This document shows positions 19,932 to 31,448 of a DNA stretch of 64,000 nucleotides, piece by piece. The stretch covers positions 119,813-183,812 of the forward strand of contig NZ_JAQSDZ010000018.1 of NCBI RefSeq assembly GCF_029946165.1, in the 5' to 3' direction. Each line of letters begins with the position of its first letter. Position 1 is the first letter of the stretch. The position numbers and the translations under genes are program-made. The notes below the pieces were generated by a model. That model ran no database searches. It was not told where the DNA came from and saw only the letters and a program-made list of their open reading frames with translations. The DNA comes from Methylotenera sp. (GTDB taxonomy: Bacteria > Pseudomonadota > Gammaproteobacteria > Burkholderiales > Methylophilaceae).

Positions 19932-21170
19932 TTAAAAATTACCTTGAAACCAACTTTTCATTTTTTCTAACATTCTTCCAAATGAACTTGATTCCATTTG
20001 CCCACTAATCTGTCTTTCTAACTGCTGCTTGCCCATTAACACCAAGCCAACGCCTGTCGCATATCGCGGGTTGCTCACTACTTCTGATAACCCGCCTACA
20101 TAACGTGGAAGCCCCATGCGTACTGGCATATGGAATATTTCCTCGCCAAGTTCGACCATGCCTTTCATCATTGCGGAACCGCCAGTAATCACGATGCCTG
20201 AAGCAATCATTTCTTCCATGCCGCTGCGACGTAACTCATTGAGCACCAACTCATATAACTCAACAATGCGTGGCTCTAGCACTTCCGCCAATGTTTGTAC
20301 TGATAATTGACGCGGCTCTCGACCATCGACACCTGGCACTTCAACAATTTCACGCGGGTCTGCTAATTGACGAAGCGCACAGCCATGCTTCACTTTAATG
20401 TCTTCTGCTGACTGCGTTGGCGTACGGAAAGCAACCGCCACGTCATTGGTCATTTGATCGCCAGCGATAGGCACTACAGCGGTGTGACGAATCGCGCCTT
20501 GTTTAAACACTGCAATATCCGTGGTGCCGCCGCCAATATCAACCAGACAAACACCTAACTCTTTTTCATCTTCAGTTAACACTGCAAGGCTAGAAGCGAG
20601 TGGTTGCAATATCAAATCGCTCACTTCAATACCGCAACGTTTAATGCATTTCACAATATTTTGTGCGGCTGCTACGGCACCAGTTACGATATGCACTTTC
20701 ACTTCAAGCTTCATACCGCTCATACCTAAAGGCTCGCGTACATCCTCTTGACCATCGATAATGAATTCTTGCGTGAGAATATGCAGAATTTGCTGATCTG
20801 CAGGTAAAGCAATCGCGCGTGCGGTTTCAATCACCCGATCTACATCCATTTGCGTGACTTCAGCATCCTTAATTTTCACCATGCCATGTGAGTTCAAACT
20901 TTTGATATGGCTACCTGCAATACCTGTATAGACATTGTTAATTTTGCAATCCGCCATCAGCTCAGCTTCTTCCAGCGCGCGCTGGATGGACTGCATGGTT
21001 GATTCGATATTCACCACTACGCCTTTTTTCAAGCCGCGTGAAATATGCTGACCCAGCCCGATGACTTTCACCGTGCCTTCTGGTTGCATTTCAGCAACGA
21101 TAGCAACAATCTTTGATGTGCCAATATCAAGGCCTACAATCAAATTCTTATCTTCTTTTATTCTACTCAT
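19932..21170 (-). CDS. ftsA: Cell division protein FtsA
   Basis: Actin-like ATPase that tethers FtsZ to the membrane. The 412-residue protein shows the phosphate-1 motif IVGLDIGTSKIVAIV, the adenosine/phosphate-2 motif VCLVDIGGGTTDIAVF, and GIVITGGSAMMKG. The C-terminus ends in a short amphipathic helix with basic and aromatic residues (GRMLEKMKSWFQGNF), the expected membrane-targeting sequence. It is placed between ftsQ (28 bp) and ftsZ. Confidence 0.98.
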   Translation of the reverse strand: MSRIKEDKNLIVGLDIGTSKIVAIVAEMQPEGTVKVIGLGQHISRGLKKGVVVNIESTMQSIQRALEEAELMADCKINNVYTGIAGSHIKSLNSHGMVKIKDAEVTQMDVDRVIETARAIALPADQQILHILTQEFIIDGQEDVREPLGMSGMKLEVKVHIVTGAVAAAQNIVKCIKRCGIEVSDLILQPLASSLAVLTEDEKELGVCLVDIGGGTTDIAVFKQGAIRHTAVVPIAGDQMTNDVAVAFRTPTQSAEDIKVKHGCALRQLADPREIVEVPGVDGREPRQLSVQTLAEVLEPRIVELYELVLNELRRSGMEEMIASGIVITGGSAMMKGMVELGEEIFHMPVRMGLPRYVGGLSEVVSNPRYATGVGLVLMGKQQLERQISGQMESSSFGRMLEKMKSWFQGNF

Positions 21171-21198
21171 GGCTTGCTCCCTCGTACTTAGCGCACGG

Positions 21199-22050
21199 TT
21201 ATGTCTGTTGCTTAATAATGTCAGTTGGCTTAGTTTTGCCAGGTTTCAAAATACTGGGTTTAGAAATACTAGGTTTAAAAACCCCATCTTTTAAAGTTGT
21301 TGTATCCAAACTTTTATCTTCTACAGCCGGTTGCACTTGCTCACCTGCTTTAATTTGCACTGGCTTACGTACCGCAAACCCATTTGGGTAGCGTAAATCT
21401 GCGTAAGTCACTTTCATATTGAGGCCAGCAATTGTGCGGCTATAGACACTGACAAATTTCTCTAATCTAGGCTGCATCTCCACACGGCCCAGTTCAACTA
21501 CCATGCCATCAGTTGTTGTAATTTCCCAAGCACGTCGTGGCGTGAGTGCCAAATTAGCGATGTTCAAATTAGCTGTTTTCAATATTTTGCTAAACTCACC
21601 ATATTGAGATGCCACTTCAATCACACCGTCAGCTGGGCCATAAAACATGGGTAAATCACCACCAGAAGCCGCATGAAACAACTCTCCATGCGTATTGACC
21701 AATGCAATGGTTCCCCAACGTGCCAACGCTTGGTGCTCCTCAATCACCACTTCTAAAGTATCTGGCCAGCGACGACGTAAACTTACATTGCGTGCCCAAG
21801 GTAACTTTTCAAAAGCATTACGTGCTTTCACTAAATCCAAGGTAAAGAAATTACCTTTTAGGTGCTTAGCGACAATCAGCTTTACTTGCTCACGATTCAC
21901 GTGGCTAAGTTCACCATCGACCTTCACTTCGCGTAATGGAAAAATAGGCAAATGCACCACCGCAAATAATGCCGCGTATAGCATCACCACCACGCTCACA
22001 GCAAAGAGCAGGTTAGCAATCCAATTTAGCAATGTAGGTTTATCCCACAT
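21199..22050 (-). CDS. ftsQ: Cell division protein FtsQ
   Basis: Bitopic inner-membrane protein linking early and late divisome components with FtsL and FtsB. I start it at the ATG at 22050, which has GGAG 7 nt upstream; an in-frame TTG at 22056 is too close to that site. A membrane segment (about residues 11-33) is followed by a POTRA domain ([22 protein letters not shown]) and the beta domain. The C-terminus is a Lys/Pro-rich tail with three imperfect five-residue repeats ([15 protein letters not shown]). It overlaps the end of ddl by 11 bp. Confidence 0.95.
   Translation of the reverse strand: MWDKPTLLNWIANLLFAVSVVVMLYAALFAVVHLPIFPLREVKVDGELSHVNREQVKLIVAKHLKGNFFTLDLVKARNAFEKLPWARNVSLRRRWPDTLEVVIEEHQALARWGTIALVNTHGELFHAASGGDLPMFYGPADGVIEVASQYGEFSKILKTANLNIANLALTPRRAWEITTTDGMVVELGRVEMQPRLEKFVSVYSRTIAGLNMKVTYADLRYPNGFAVRKPVQIKAGEQVQPAVEDKSLDTTTLKDGVFKPSISKPSILKPGKTKPTDIIKQQT
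21241..21285. repeat. Three 15-bp imperfect tandem repeats in the ftsQ 3' end
   Basis: Units 21241-21255, 21256-21270 and 21271-21285 share the core GGTTTnnAAAtACt. Being a multiple of three, changes in copy number keep the frame and would alter only the KPSI-type tail of FtsQ. Confidence 0.6.
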
Positions 22051-22978
22051 CCGCAAGCTCCAAAATACGTACGACTAACTGTTCAAAACTAATACCCGCC
22101 GCTTTTGCCGCCATAGGCACTAAGCTGTGATCTGTCATGCCAGGACTGGTATTCACTTCCAAGAAGTAATGATTGCCAGTGTCGTCCATTAAGAAATCCA
22201 CACGACCCCAACCACGGCAGCCGATAGTTCTAAATGCCTGCAAAGCCTCTTGCTGAATTTGCGCTTCTTTCTCTGCGCTTAATCCGCAAGGGCATAAATA
22301 TTCAGTGTCGTTACGAAGATATTTCGCTTCAAAATCATAAAACTCGTTTTTTGGCACAATGCGAATAATTGGTAACGCTTGATAACCACCTTTACCATCA
22401 CCAATAATGCCCACGGTATATTCACCGCCATTAATGAATTTTTCTGCAATCACCAATGGGTCAGCTTCTGCGGCGATTTTATAAGCCGCTACTAAACCAC
22501 CCGCTTGTTTCACTTTGCTGATGCCGATGCTAGAGCCTTCGTTAGCTGGCTTCACAAATAGTGGCAAACCTAAGGTTTTCTCTATCGCATCAAAATTACT
22601 CGTCGCTGTCACCAACTCAAAGTCTGGAGTAATCACATTCATCGCGCGCCATAATAATTTGGTGCGCCATTTATCCATACCAATGGCGGAGGCCATGACA
22701 CCACTGCCTGTATATGGAATGTGCAACATCTCAAGTGCGCCTTGTATGCAACCATCCTCGCCAAAACGACCATGCAAATTAATAAATACGCGGTCAAATA
22801 TTTCCAAGTCATGCAATGGCTTGTCACGTGGATCAAAGCCTTGTGCATCAATCCCTTGTGCTTGAAGAGCAGCCAACACCGCACCACCGCTTTTTAGCGA
22901 CACTTCACGCTCACCTGATTTTCCACCAAGCAATACGGCTACTTTTCCAAATTTCTTATTTAAACTGTTGTCATTCAT
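22040..22978 (-). CDS. ddl: D-alanine--D-alanine ligase
   Basis: ATP-grasp ligase making the D-Ala-D-Ala dipeptide added to UDP-MurNAc-tripeptide by MurF. The 312-residue length is that of the DdlB form. Visible motifs are [18 protein letters not shown] at the N-terminus, [38 protein letters not shown], and the metal/ATP site [15 protein letters not shown]. It starts 4 bp after murB and overlaps ftsQ. Confidence 0.98.
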   Translation of the reverse strand: MNDNSLNKKFGKVAVLLGGKSGEREVSLKSGGAVLAALQAQGIDAQGFDPRDKPLHDLEIFDRVFINLHGRFGEDGCIQGALEMLHIPYTGSGVMASAIGMDKWRTKLLWRAMNVITPDFELVTATSNFDAIEKTLGLPLFVKPANEGSSIGISKVKQAGGLVAAYKIAAEADPLVIAEKFINGGEYTVGIIGDGKGGYQALPIIRIVPKNEFYDFEAKYLRNDTEYLCPCGLSAEKEAQIQQEALQAFRTIGCRGWGRVDFLMDDTGNHYFLEVNTSPGMTDHSLVPMAAKAAGISFEQLVVRILELADVG

Positions 22979-22981
22979 ACC

Positions 22982-23875
22982 TTAATATTCCCCAATGACT
23001 TTTACTTCTTGCTGCAATGCCACGCCTTGTTTCTCTAACACGGTTTCGCGCATATGTTTAATCAACAACTCAATATCTAGTGCATTTGCATCGCCAATAT
23101 TCACTATAAAGTTTGCATGCTTTTCTGAAACCTGCGCACCACCAATGATGTAACCCTTCAAACCACTGTCCTCTACCAACCTTGCGGCATAATCACCTGG
23201 CGGGTTTCTAAATGTTGACCCTGCACTAGGTAAGTTAAGCGGCTGTGAAGCTAATCTTGTTGCCAATAAATCTTTAATCTTTTTTGCTGACTCATGAGCA
23301 TCACCTGCTTTTAATGCCAACCATGCTGCAATAAACCACTCGCCCGTCACTGGCATATCGACATGGCGATAACTTGCAATAAACTCTGCCGCAGACCGAT
23401 TATTTAACTCGCCTTGGCGGTTAATCGTAGTCACGCTATGCACAACATCCCAAGTTTCAGTACCATAGCAACCTGCGTTCATTGCTAGTGCACCTCCCAA
23501 TGTCCCTGGAATACCAGCAAAGAACTCAGCACCTTGTTTAGCTTCTTTCGCGCAAAACTTAGCTAACTTGCCACAGGTCACACCAGCCTCGGCATACACC
23601 AAATCGCCATCCATCCTCAAGCTAGTTAACACGTTATGCATGATGATGACCGTGCCGCGTATGCCGCCATCTCGCACTAATAAGTTAGAACCTAAGCCAA
23701 CAAAGTGGATGGCTTGATTAGTCTCAATATTTCTTAAGAACGCCTGTAAATCTTCCAAATTTGTTGGTATGTAAATTTGATCTGCCTTACCACCCACGCG
23801 CCAGCTGGTATAGCGAGCCATAGGCTCGTTTAATAGCAACTTTCCAATGTGTTGTTGAGTGGTAGCCATCATCAC
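22982..23875 (-). CDS. murB: UDP-N-acetylenolpyruvoylglucosamine reductase
   Basis: FAD-dependent enzyme reducing the enolpyruvyl group to form UDP-MurNAc. It is 297 residues from a GTG at 23875; two ATGs follow directly (23872, 23869), and the nearest upstream site is GGGA within murC, so the exact start is uncertain by up to two codons. Markers are YTSWRVGGKADQIY, LGLGSNLLVRDGG-like (VGLGSNLLVRDGGIRG), GIPGTLGGALAMNAGCYG, and the C-terminal GSTFRNPPGDYAARLVE with the proton-donor Ser region. Confidence 0.96.
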   Translation of the reverse strand: MMMATTQQHIGKLLLNEPMARYTSWRVGGKADQIYIPTNLEDLQAFLRNIETNQAIHFVGLGSNLLVRDGGIRGTVIIMHNVLTSLRMDGDLVYAEAGVTCGKLAKFCAKEAKQGAEFFAGIPGTLGGALAMNAGCYGTETWDVVHSVTTINRQGELNNRSAAEFIASYRHVDMPVTGEWFIAAWLALKAGDAHESAKKIKDLLATRLASQPLNLPSAGSTFRNPPGDYAARLVEDSGLKGYIIGGAQVSEKHANFIVNIGDANALDIELLIKHMRETVLEKQGVALQQEVKVIGEY

Positions 23876-23876
23876 G

Positions 23877-25295
23877 TTAATACATTCCCACTTCTAAAAC
23901 ACTTGCCGCCAAGGTTCTGGTTTTTTCTGCAACATGCCCTATCGAACCAGCGCCCATCACAATCACCACATCGTTGGCTTGCGCCATGTTTAAAATCGCT
24001 TCTGGCAACTCGTCCGTCGTTTCTACAAATAGCGGCTCAACTTTGCCTGCAATACGAATTGAGCGAATCAAAGCACGTGTATCCGCCGCCACAATAGGCG
24101 CTTCACCTGCCGAATACACTTCGGTGAGTAATGCCACGTCAGTACTTGAAAGTACGCGTACGAAATCTTCAAAGCAATCACGTGTTCGCGTATAACGATG
24201 CGGCTGAAATGCCATCACTAATCGGCGGTTTGGGAAAGCGGCGCGTGCAGCGGCTATCACTGCCTGCATCTCAACTGGATGATGCCCATAATCATCAATC
24301 AAGGTAAACGCACCGCCACCTTTTACTGCAATTTCTCCGTAGCGCTCAAAACGTCTGCCCACACCTTTAAAGTCCTTTAATGCTTTGATAATCGCTGTAT
24401 CAGGCACATTCAACTCGCTGGCAATCGCAATCGCCGCGAGTGCGTTAAGTACATAATGATTGCCTGGCAGATTCAGGGTCACATCAAACTCAGTTACCAC
24501 GCCATTGATGCGTTGCGCGGTAAAATGCATTTTTCCGTCATCAGCACGCACATTAATAGCCCTAACCCGCGCATCCTCACTAAAGCCATAAGTCATCACG
24601 GGCTTAGTCACGCGTGGCAGAATCTCGCGAATATTGGCATCGTCGATACAAACCACTGCCATACCCCAAAATGGTAATTGTTGTAAAAATTCTACAAACG
24701 CGCTTTTTAACTTATCAAAGCTGTGTTCGTAAGTATCCATGTGATCTTGGTCGATATTGGTCACTACCGCCATGACGGGTGTGAGATGCAAGAACGAAGC
24801 ATCTGATTCGTCCGCCTCTGCCACGATGTATTCACCTGTACCCAATTTAGCGTTAGCATTGGCTGCTTCTAATTTGCCGCCAATCACAAAAGTTGGGTCC
24901 ATACCCGCTTCAGCCAAAATACTTGCGATTAAGCTCGTCGTAGTGGTTTTGCCATGTGTACCTGCTACGGCGATACCTTGCCTAAAGCGCATTAACTCAG
25001 CTAGCATCAACGCACGTGGCACTACAGGAATATTTTTCGCTCGCGCAGCTTTTACTTCTGGGTTTTCTTCATTCACTGCGCTTGAAACCACGACCACATC
25101 CGCATCACCTAGATTTTCTGCCACATGACCTTGATGCACGATTGCGCCGAAACTTTGTAAACGCCTAGTCGTAACGTTACTGGCTAAATCAGAGCCTGAA
25201 ACTTTGAAATCTAGGTTAATCAGCACTTCTGCAATGCCGCTCATACCAGAGCCGCCGATACCAACAAAATGTATGTTTTTAACTTTATGTTTCAT
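23877..25295 (-). CDS. murC: UDP-N-acetylmuramate--L-alanine ligase
   Basis: Mur ligase adding L-Ala to UDP-MurNAc. The 472-residue protein has an N-terminal UDP-binding domain ([17 protein letters not shown]), a central ATPase domain with P-loop [16 protein letters not shown] near residue 115, and a C-terminal domain with the conserved [10 protein letters not shown] and FQPHRYTRT. It lies 9 bp after murG and ends 1 bp before murB. Confidence 0.98.
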   Translation of the reverse strand: MKHKVKNIHFVGIGGSGMSGIAEVLINLDFKVSGSDLASNVTTRRLQSFGAIVHQGHVAENLGDADVVVVSSAVNEENPEVKAARAKNIPVVPRALMLAELMRFRQGIAVAGTHGKTTTTSLIASILAEAGMDPTFVIGGKLEAANANAKLGTGEYIVAEADESDASFLHLTPVMAVVTNIDQDHMDTYEHSFDKLKSAFVEFLQQLPFWGMAVVCIDDANIREILPRVTKPVMTYGFSEDARVRAINVRADDGKMHFTAQRINGVVTEFDVTLNLPGNHYVLNALAAIAIASELNVPDTAIIKALKDFKGVGRRFERYGEIAVKGGGAFTLIDDYGHHPVEMQAVIAAARAAFPNRRLVMAFQPHRYTRTRDCFEDFVRVLSSTDVALLTEVYSAGEAPIVAADTRALIRSIRIAGKVEPLFVETTDELPEAILNMAQANDVVIVMGAGSIGHVAEKTRTLAASVLEVGMY

Positions 25296-25304
25296 GTTTT
25301 TGCG

Positions 25305-26372
25305 CTAAAGCGCTACCTCCATACAAATTTTCGCTACACTTGCGGTCGCTTCTGGTTTGCCTAATGCACGTGCTTTAATCGCCATATCTAGGCATTTTTC
25401 GCGGCTTAAATCTTTTAACAACGCCACTACTTTTGGTACTGTAAACTCTGGTTGCGGCAGCAAAATCGCAGCACCCGCATCAGATAAATATTTTGCGTTA
25501 GAAGTTTGGTGGTCATCCACAGCATGTGGAAATGGCACAAGCACACTCGCCACGCCCGCGGCAGAAAGCTCTGCAACTGTCAGCGCTCCCGCACGACAAA
25601 TCACCACATCAGCCCACGCATACATATCAGCCATATTATTAATAAAAGCTTTCGCACCGGCGCTTACGCCAGCGGCCAGATAATTGGCTTGTAGCGTTGC
25701 AATATGCTTTTCACCGGCTTGATGCACGACTTGCGGACGATTTTCAATGTTAATTTCAGCAAGTGCTTTTGGTATGACTTCATTCAAAGCTTGCGCACCC
25801 AAACTGCCACCTACAACTAGCATGCGTAAAGCACCAGTATTTGTTCTATTTTCAGGTGCGGCTATTTGAGTAATATCTGCGCGTACAGGGTTACCCACTA
25901 ATTGTGCCTTGTTAGCAAATGCACTCGGGAATGCAGCCAAAACACGCGTTGCAAATTTTGCTAATACTTTATTGGTTAAGCCAGCAACAGAGTTTTGTTC
26001 ATGTATCACTAGCGGTTTGCCTAACAATTTCGCCATTAGCCCACCTGGAAATGCAGCAAAGCCACCCATACCCAACACCACGTTTGGCTGATGTTGACGT
26101 ATAGCAGTAACGCTTTGCGTAAAAGCTTTGGCTAGTTTGACTGGAAGCAGCACCCAACCCATTAAACCGTTGCCGCGCACGCCACGCATGGTAATCATGG
26201 CTTTTTCGTAGCCTTTATTTTCAATCAAACGATTTTCCATGCCGCCTTCTGTGCAAAGCCACACGATTTTCCAACCTAGATTTTTCAAATGGTCAGCCAC
26301 AGCCATTGCAGGGTAAACATGACCACCCGTGCCGCCTGCCATCACCATTAACGTTTTCACCGGTGCATTCAT
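25305..26372 (-). CDS. murG: UDP-GlcNAc:lipid I N-acetylglucosaminyltransferase
   Basis: Membrane-associated GT-B glycosyltransferase that converts lipid I to lipid II. The 355-residue protein has the N-terminal G-loop [16 protein letters not shown], the second G-loop [16 protein letters not shown], and the donor-binding [18 protein letters not shown] plus [14 protein letters not shown]. It overlaps ftsW by 4 bp, coupling lipid II synthesis with the septal polymerase. Confidence 0.98.
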   Translation of the reverse strand: MNAPVKTLMVMAGGTGGHVYPAMAVADHLKNLGWKIVWLCTEGGMENRLIENKGYEKAMITMRGVRGNGLMGWVLLPVKLAKAFTQSVTAIRQHQPNVVLGMGGFAAFPGGLMAKLLGKPLVIHEQNSVAGLTNKVLAKFATRVLAAFPSAFANKAQLVGNPVRADITQIAAPENRTNTGALRMLVVGGSLGAQALNEVIPKALAEINIENRPQVVHQAGEKHIATLQANYLAAGVSAGAKAFINNMADMYAWADVVICRAGALTVAELSAAGVASVLVPFPHAVDDHQTSNAKYLSDAGAAILLPQPEFTVPKVVALLKDLSREKCLDMAIKARALGKPEATASVAKICMEVAL

Positions 26373-27532
26373 GCTGGCAGGCCTTTTTGCAAGCGACGGT
26401 TCTCGAAATCAATTCTGAGCATAATCGCCATAGCGATACTGTTAGCCAATATGCCGCTACCGCCAAATGACAAGAGTGGTAAAGTTAAACCCTTAGTTGG
26501 CAACAGCCCCATATTTACACCCATATTAATGATGCCTTGCACGCCTATCCAAACGCCTATACCTTGCGACAACAACGCGGCGAAATAACGTTCATTGGCG
26601 ATTGATTCTTTGGCGATACCAAATGAGCGAATGACTATCCATGAGAACAATCCAATTACACCTAACACACCAACAAAACCCAATTCTTCTGCAATCACCG
26701 CTAATAAAAAGTCGGTATGTGCTTCTGGTAAATAAAGCAATTTTTCTACGCTGGCGCCTAAACCTACTCCAAACCACTCACCGCGGCCAAATGCAATCAG
26801 CGCGTGTGAAAGTTGGTAGCCTTTTCCATATGGGTCAGCCCATGGATCCATAAAGCCAATCACTCGTTCCAAACGGTACGGCGAACTCCAAATCAAAAAG
26901 ACAAACCCGACGACCAGCAATACCAGCAAGCCTGCAAAAATACGTCCGTTAATACCACCCAACCATAAAATAGAAATTGAGATGGCAGCGATGACCGCAA
27001 ATGCACCGAAGTCTGGCTCACGTAACAGCAAGCCTCCTACCACTAACATCACCATTAACATTGGGAAGAAACCGTGTCTAAAACTATCCATCACAGCTGC
27101 TTTGCGCACGGTGTAGTCAGCAACATACATGGCTGCAAACAGTTTCATAAACTCAGATGGTTGAGGGTTAATCACAAACAAACGCAACCAACGACGACTA
27201 CCGCCTGCCTTTAAGCCTATGCCAGGGATTAGCACCAAGACCAGCAATGCCAAACCAATCAAAAATAGATAGGGCGCCATTTTTTGCCACCAAGTAATGG
27301 GCACGTTAAATGCCACAAATGCCGCACTGAGTGCCACTACCATAAATATCGCCTGATGCACTAAATAGTAACTACTGTTATAACCAACGCCTTTGTCGGC
27401 TTCGGCAATGGCAATGGAGGCTGAGTACACCATCACTAACCCAATGCCTAGCAAGCAAAGTACAACCCACAGTAAACCTTGATCGTAGCTTGGGGAGTTA
27501 ATACGTTCGCGATTGAGCATGGCAGCAATCAT
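26369..27532 (-). CDS. ftsW: Septal peptidoglycan polymerase FtsW (SEDS family)
   Basis: Polytopic inner-membrane glycosyltransferase that polymerises lipid II at the septum with FtsI. The 387-residue protein has about ten hydrophobic segments. SEDS landmarks are [29 protein letters not shown] (the catalytic-loop region with conserved acidic residue), and [14 protein letters not shown] near the C-terminus. It overlaps murD and murG by 4 bp on each side. Because it lies in dcw it is FtsW rather than RodA. Confidence 0.97.
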   Translation of the reverse strand: MIAAMLNRERINSPSYDQGLLWVVLCLLGIGLVMVYSASIAIAEADKGVGYNSSYYLVHQAIFMVVALSAAFVAFNVPITWWQKMAPYLFLIGLALLVLVLIPGIGLKAGGSRRWLRLFVINPQPSEFMKLFAAMYVADYTVRKAAVMDSFRHGFFPMLMVMLVVGGLLLREPDFGAFAVIAAISISILWLGGINGRIFAGLLVLLVVGFVFLIWSSPYRLERVIGFMDPWADPYGKGYQLSHALIAFGRGEWFGVGLGASVEKLLYLPEAHTDFLLAVIAEELGFVGVLGVIGLFSWIVIRSFGIAKESIANERYFAALLSQGIGVWIGVQGIINMGVNMGLLPTKGLTLPLLSFGGSGILANSIAMAIMLRIDFENRRLQKGLPA

Positions 27533-28911
27533 GCTTGCTCCTTAAAGCTGGTTTTTAATGCAGTCACCGCCGCCACAAACACTTCTGCGCGATGCACGTA
27601 GTTTTTAAACATATCAAAACTTGCGCAAGCAGGTGACAGCAATACTGCCTCATCTGCTTTAGCTAATTTTTTTGCAATATTTACCGCTTCAGGCAAATCA
27701 ATCGCTTGATAAAGCGGAATATTGGTTGGTATTAACACCGCCTCAATCAACGGGGCATCGCGACCAATCAACACCACTGCACTTGCGTTCTCTGCTACCG
27801 CAGCAGCAAGCGGCGTAAAGTCTTGACCTTTACCATCACCGCCAACGATTAACACTACTTTTTGCGCTAAACCATTAAGTGCCGCGCAAGTGGCACCGAC
27901 GTTAGTACCTTTTGAATCATCGTAATAATCTACGTCATCAATATTGGCAACCCATTCAACGCGATGTGGCAAACCTTTAAAGTTGTAAAGTGTTTGAATG
28001 ATGTGGGCGTAATCAACACCAATGCCGCGGCACAGCGCAACCGCCGCCAAAGCGTTAGCCGCGTTATGCAGACCAACAATTTTCAAATCTTGCAAGTTGA
28101 TAAGCTCTTTATCGCCTTCGCAAAGCCATGTTTCGCCATCAACTTGTTTTAATCCGTATGAGTTTTCTTCACTGTTATTTCCATTGCCATCGTCCAAACC
28201 AAATGTCACCTGAGCTAATTTTGGACGCGCCATCATCATGCTCCACGCGTCATCGCGATTAAGCACTTGCAGCTTGGCATTGTAGAAAATTCGCGCTTTC
28301 GCAATTGCGTAATCTTGAAAGCTTGCGTATCTATCCATGTGGTCTTCAGATAGATTGAGCATGGTAGCGGCATCAATTTGTAAGTTACTGGTTGTTTCCA
28401 ACTGAAAGCTAGAAAGCTCAAGCACATATACATCAGGCGTTTCCATCATTAGCGCCTCTAGCACTGGCAAGCCAATGTTGCCAGCTACGATGGTTTTCAA
28501 ACCAGCTGCTTTACACATTTCACCGACCAAAGTCGTGACTGTTGTTTTGCCATTCGCGCCAGTAATGGCAATCACCTTGGCGCTAGCTGGCCGATATTGC
28601 GCAAACAATTCAACATCGCCCACAACACTCACGCCGCGTTGAATAGCCGCTTGAATTTCAGGCTCGCTTAAAGGCACACCTGGGCTGGCAACAATTAAGT
28701 CAACATTAGCAAAACTAGCCGCTTTAAACGCGCCAGTGTGAATAGTTACTTGTGGCAGCTCAGTCTTTAAAACATCCAAACCTGGAGGATTTTCACGCGT
28801 ATCGGCCACAGACAACAGTGCACCCTGCGCGGCGAGCCAGCGCAAGGAAGATAGACCCGTTTCACCAAGGCCTAGCACTAATACTTTTTTGTCTTTTAAG
28901 GCGATTTTCAT
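27529..28911 (-). CDS. murD: UDP-N-acetylmuramoyl-L-alanine--D-glutamate ligase
   Basis: Mur ligase adding D-Glu to UDP-MurNAc-L-Ala. The 460-residue protein shows the N-terminal [16 protein letters not shown], the P-loop [37 protein letters not shown], the DDSKGTN motif that distinguishes MurD, and [15 protein letters not shown]. It follows mraY by 26 bp and overlaps ftsW by 4 bp. Confidence 0.98.
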   Translation of the reverse strand: MKIALKDKKVLVLGLGETGLSSLRWLAAQGALLSVADTRENPPGLDVLKTELPQVTIHTGAFKAASFANVDLIVASPGVPLSEPEIQAAIQRGVSVVGDVELFAQYRPASAKVIAITGANGKTTVTTLVGEMCKAAGLKTIVAGNIGLPVLEALMMETPDVYVLELSSFQLETTSNLQIDAATMLNLSEDHMDRYASFQDYAIAKARIFYNAKLQVLNRDDAWSMMMARPKLAQVTFGLDDGNGNNSEENSYGLKQVDGETWLCEGDKELINLQDLKIVGLHNAANALAAVALCRGIGVDYAHIIQTLYNFKGLPHRVEWVANIDDVDYYDDSKGTNVGATCAALNGLAQKVVLIVGGDGKGQDFTPLAAAVAENASAVVLIGRDAPLIEAVLIPTNIPLYQAIDLPEAVNIAKKLAKADEAVLLSPACASFDMFKNYVHRAEVFVAAVTALKTSFKEQA

Positions 28912-28937
28912 ATTGATGTATTTAATAAGCTACCTAT

Positions 28938-30041
28938 TTATCTCAATTTCAAACTAGCTAAACCAATCAACACCAACATCATGCTGATAATCCAAAAGCG
29001 CACGACGACTTGTGTTTCTTTCCAGCCTTTTTCTTCGTAGTGGTGGTGCAATGGCGCCATTAAGAAAATGCGTCGTCCGACGCCAAATCTCCTTTTGGTG
29101 TATTTGAAATACATCACTTGCGCGGCTACCGAGAACGTTTCCACCACAAACACGCCACCCATAATGAATAAGATGACTTCTTGACGCACAATCACTGCAA
29201 CAATACCTAACGCCGCACCAAGTGCCAGCGCACCTACGTCACCCATAAATACCTCAGCTGGGTAGGCGTTAAACCATAAGAAACCAAGACCAGCACCAGC
29301 CATGGCGGCACAAAACACCATTAACTCACCTGCACCAGCAACATAAGGAACACCTAAGTATTTTGAAAAGTACAAATGCCCTGCAACGTATGCAAAAATG
29401 CCCAATGCCGCCGCTACCATAACGGTTGGCAGAATAGCCAAGCCATCTAAACCATCGGTTAAATTCACGGCATTGCTGCTACCCACAACGACTAAATAGG
29501 TCAGCACGATAAAGCCTACTGCGCTTAAAGGCAGCACTAAGTGCTTAAAGAATGGAACGATAAGTGTAGTTTCCACAGGTGTTGTAGAGGTTTTGTATAA
29601 AAATACTGCGACAGCGATGCCAATCAAACTTTGCCAAAAGAACTTCGCTTTTGCAGATAAACCTTTTGGGTTTTTGTAAACCACTTTGCGGTAATCATCC
29701 ACCCAACCCACTGCGCCAAAGCCTAGTGTTGTCGCTAAAACAACCCATATAAAACGATTGCTTAAATCTGCCCAGAGAATGGTAGAGATTGCAATTGCAA
29801 CCAGTATCAAGGCACCGCCCATGGTTGGGGTTCCAGTTTTAATAAGGTGTGTTTGCGGGCCATCATCACGCACCGCCTGACCGACCTTGTACTCAGTCAA
29901 TTTGCGTATCATGCTTGGACCAACAATGAATGAAATCGCTAAAGCAGTCAGCGTGGCTAATACAGCACGCAAAGTGATGTAATTAAATACATGAAACCCG
30001 CGAATATCATGTGACAACCACTGCGCTAATGTCAGTAACAT
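28938..30041 (-). CDS. mraY: Phospho-MurNAc-pentapeptide transferase
   Basis: Integral membrane enzyme that transfers phospho-MurNAc-pentapeptide from UDP to undecaprenyl phosphate, forming lipid I. The 367-residue protein has ten or so membrane segments. Catalytic landmarks are [48 protein letters not shown] and the loop [14 protein letters not shown]. It abuts murF with no gap. Confidence 0.99.
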   Translation of the reverse strand: MLLTLAQWLSHDIRGFHVFNYITLRAVLATLTALAISFIVGPSMIRKLTEYKVGQAVRDDGPQTHLIKTGTPTMGGALILVAIAISTILWADLSNRFIWVVLATTLGFGAVGWVDDYRKVVYKNPKGLSAKAKFFWQSLIGIAVAVFLYKTSTTPVETTLIVPFFKHLVLPLSAVGFIVLTYLVVVGSSNAVNLTDGLDGLAILPTVMVAAALGIFAYVAGHLYFSKYLGVPYVAGAGELMVFCAAMAGAGLGFLWFNAYPAEVFMGDVGALALGAALGIVAVIVRQEVILFIMGGVFVVETFSVAAQVMYFKYTKRRFGVGRRIFLMAPLHHHYEEKGWKETQVVVRFWIISMMLVLIGLASLKLR

Positions 30042-31448
30042 TTAGTGCTCCTCTCCATTTTTTGTGCTTATGTTTTCTCTACTTAAACTTTTTAAGTCTT
30101 TTGCTTTGATGACGATTTCATCGACCACACGCTCCATCGCCATAAAGCGCGAGCCTTTCACCAACACATTCACGCCCTGTTTCATCTGCTTAACTAAATC
30201 AGCGCTTAAAGCTTGAGGCGTTGAGTAGTGTCTTGCACCTTCCCCAAAATCTTTTGCGGTTTCCACACTCATTTCGCCCAAAAGATACAAGGCATTCAGA
30301 CCACTTGCTTTTGCGTAAGCGCCTATTTCTGCGTGCATTTCTGCCGCGTTATCTCCCAGCTCACCCATATCGCCAAGTACCAATATTTTTTCACCAGGCA
30401 TCGCGACCAATACATCAATCGCCACCTTCATCGACATCGGGTTTGCGTTATAGGTATCGTCGATGACCAAAGCACCGTTTAATCCTGATTTTTGCTGTAA
30501 GCGGCCTTTTACACCTGCGTAATTCTCAAGCCCTGTTGCAATCGCTTTAAGTGTCGCACCCATCGCCAGCGCCGCAGAGCTTGCCGCGAGCGTATTCATT
30601 ACGTTGTGCAAACCTGGGGTTGGTAAAATTACTTTTACATCACCTAGTGGCGTTGTGATTTCAATATCACTTGCACTCGCATGCAGCTGGTATTGAGCAG
30701 TCACATCCGCATTATTTTTTAGCCCAAAAGTCATGGTTTTGCGCTGTCCAGCCAAGCTCAGCCATAGCGGAGCAAACACATCATCGGCATTAATCACCGC
30801 CGTGCCATCCGCTGCCAAACCTTCAAGTATTTCACCTTTTGCTCGCGCAATCGCTTCAAATGAACCAAGCTCACCAATATGCGCATTGCCAGCGTTATTA
30901 ATTAACGCGACTGTTGGCTTGCCAATTTTAGATAAATAGCTGATTTCGCCAGTATGGTTCATACCCATTTCAGCCACAGCATAACGATGCTGAGCATTCA
31001 ACTTAAGCAAAGTAAGTGGCAAACCAATGTGGTTATTTAAGTTACCCACGGTGGCTAATACTTCATCGGACTGTTTGCAGTCAGCTCTTAAGATTGAAGC
31101 CAGCATTTCCTTTACAGTTGTTTTACCGTTACTACCCGTTACCGCCGCGAGTGGTATGCTAAATTTACTGCGCCAATATGCAGCTAATTCGCCCAACGAT
31201 TTGCATGTATCTTCGACTAATATGGCAGGCTGCACATTCAAGTTTTTATCTGAAATTAATACAGCAGCCGCGCCCTGAGCAATGGCTTGCGCAGCAAAGC
31301 TATGTCCATCAAAGTTATCACCCTTCAAGGCAACAAATAGCTGACCTTTGGTCACATTACGACTATCTGTACCCACACTTGTGAACACCAAGTCTGTGCC
31401 TAATATTGTAGATTGCATGGCTTTTGCAGCTTCGGATAGCAACATCAT
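30042..31448 (-). CDS. murF: UDP-MurNAc-tripeptide--D-Ala-D-Ala ligase
   Basis: Final cytoplasmic Mur ligase, adding the Ddl product to UDP-MurNAc-tripeptide. The 468-residue protein has the N-terminal VGTDSRNVTKGQLFVALKG domain, the P-loop VTGSNGKTTVKEMLASI near residue 107, NHIGLPLTLL, VIDDTYNANPMSMK and VLGDMGELG. It overlaps murE by 4 bp and abuts mraY. Confidence 0.98.
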   Translation of the reverse strand: MMLLSEAAKAMQSTILGTDLVFTSVGTDSRNVTKGQLFVALKGDNFDGHSFAAQAIAQGAAAVLISDKNLNVQPAILVEDTCKSLGELAAYWRSKFSIPLAAVTGSNGKTTVKEMLASILRADCKQSDEVLATVGNLNNHIGLPLTLLKLNAQHRYAVAEMGMNHTGEISYLSKIGKPTVALINNAGNAHIGELGSFEAIARAKGEILEGLAADGTAVINADDVFAPLWLSLAGQRKTMTFGLKNNADVTAQYQLHASASDIEITTPLGDVKVILPTPGLHNVMNTLAASSAALAMGATLKAIATGLENYAGVKGRLQQKSGLNGALVIDDTYNANPMSMKVAIDVLVAMPGEKILVLGDMGELGDNAAEMHAEIGAYAKASGLNALYLLGEMSVETAKDFGEGARHYSTPQALSADLVKQMKQGVNVLVKGSRFMAMERVVDEIVIKAKDLKSLSRENISTKNGEEH

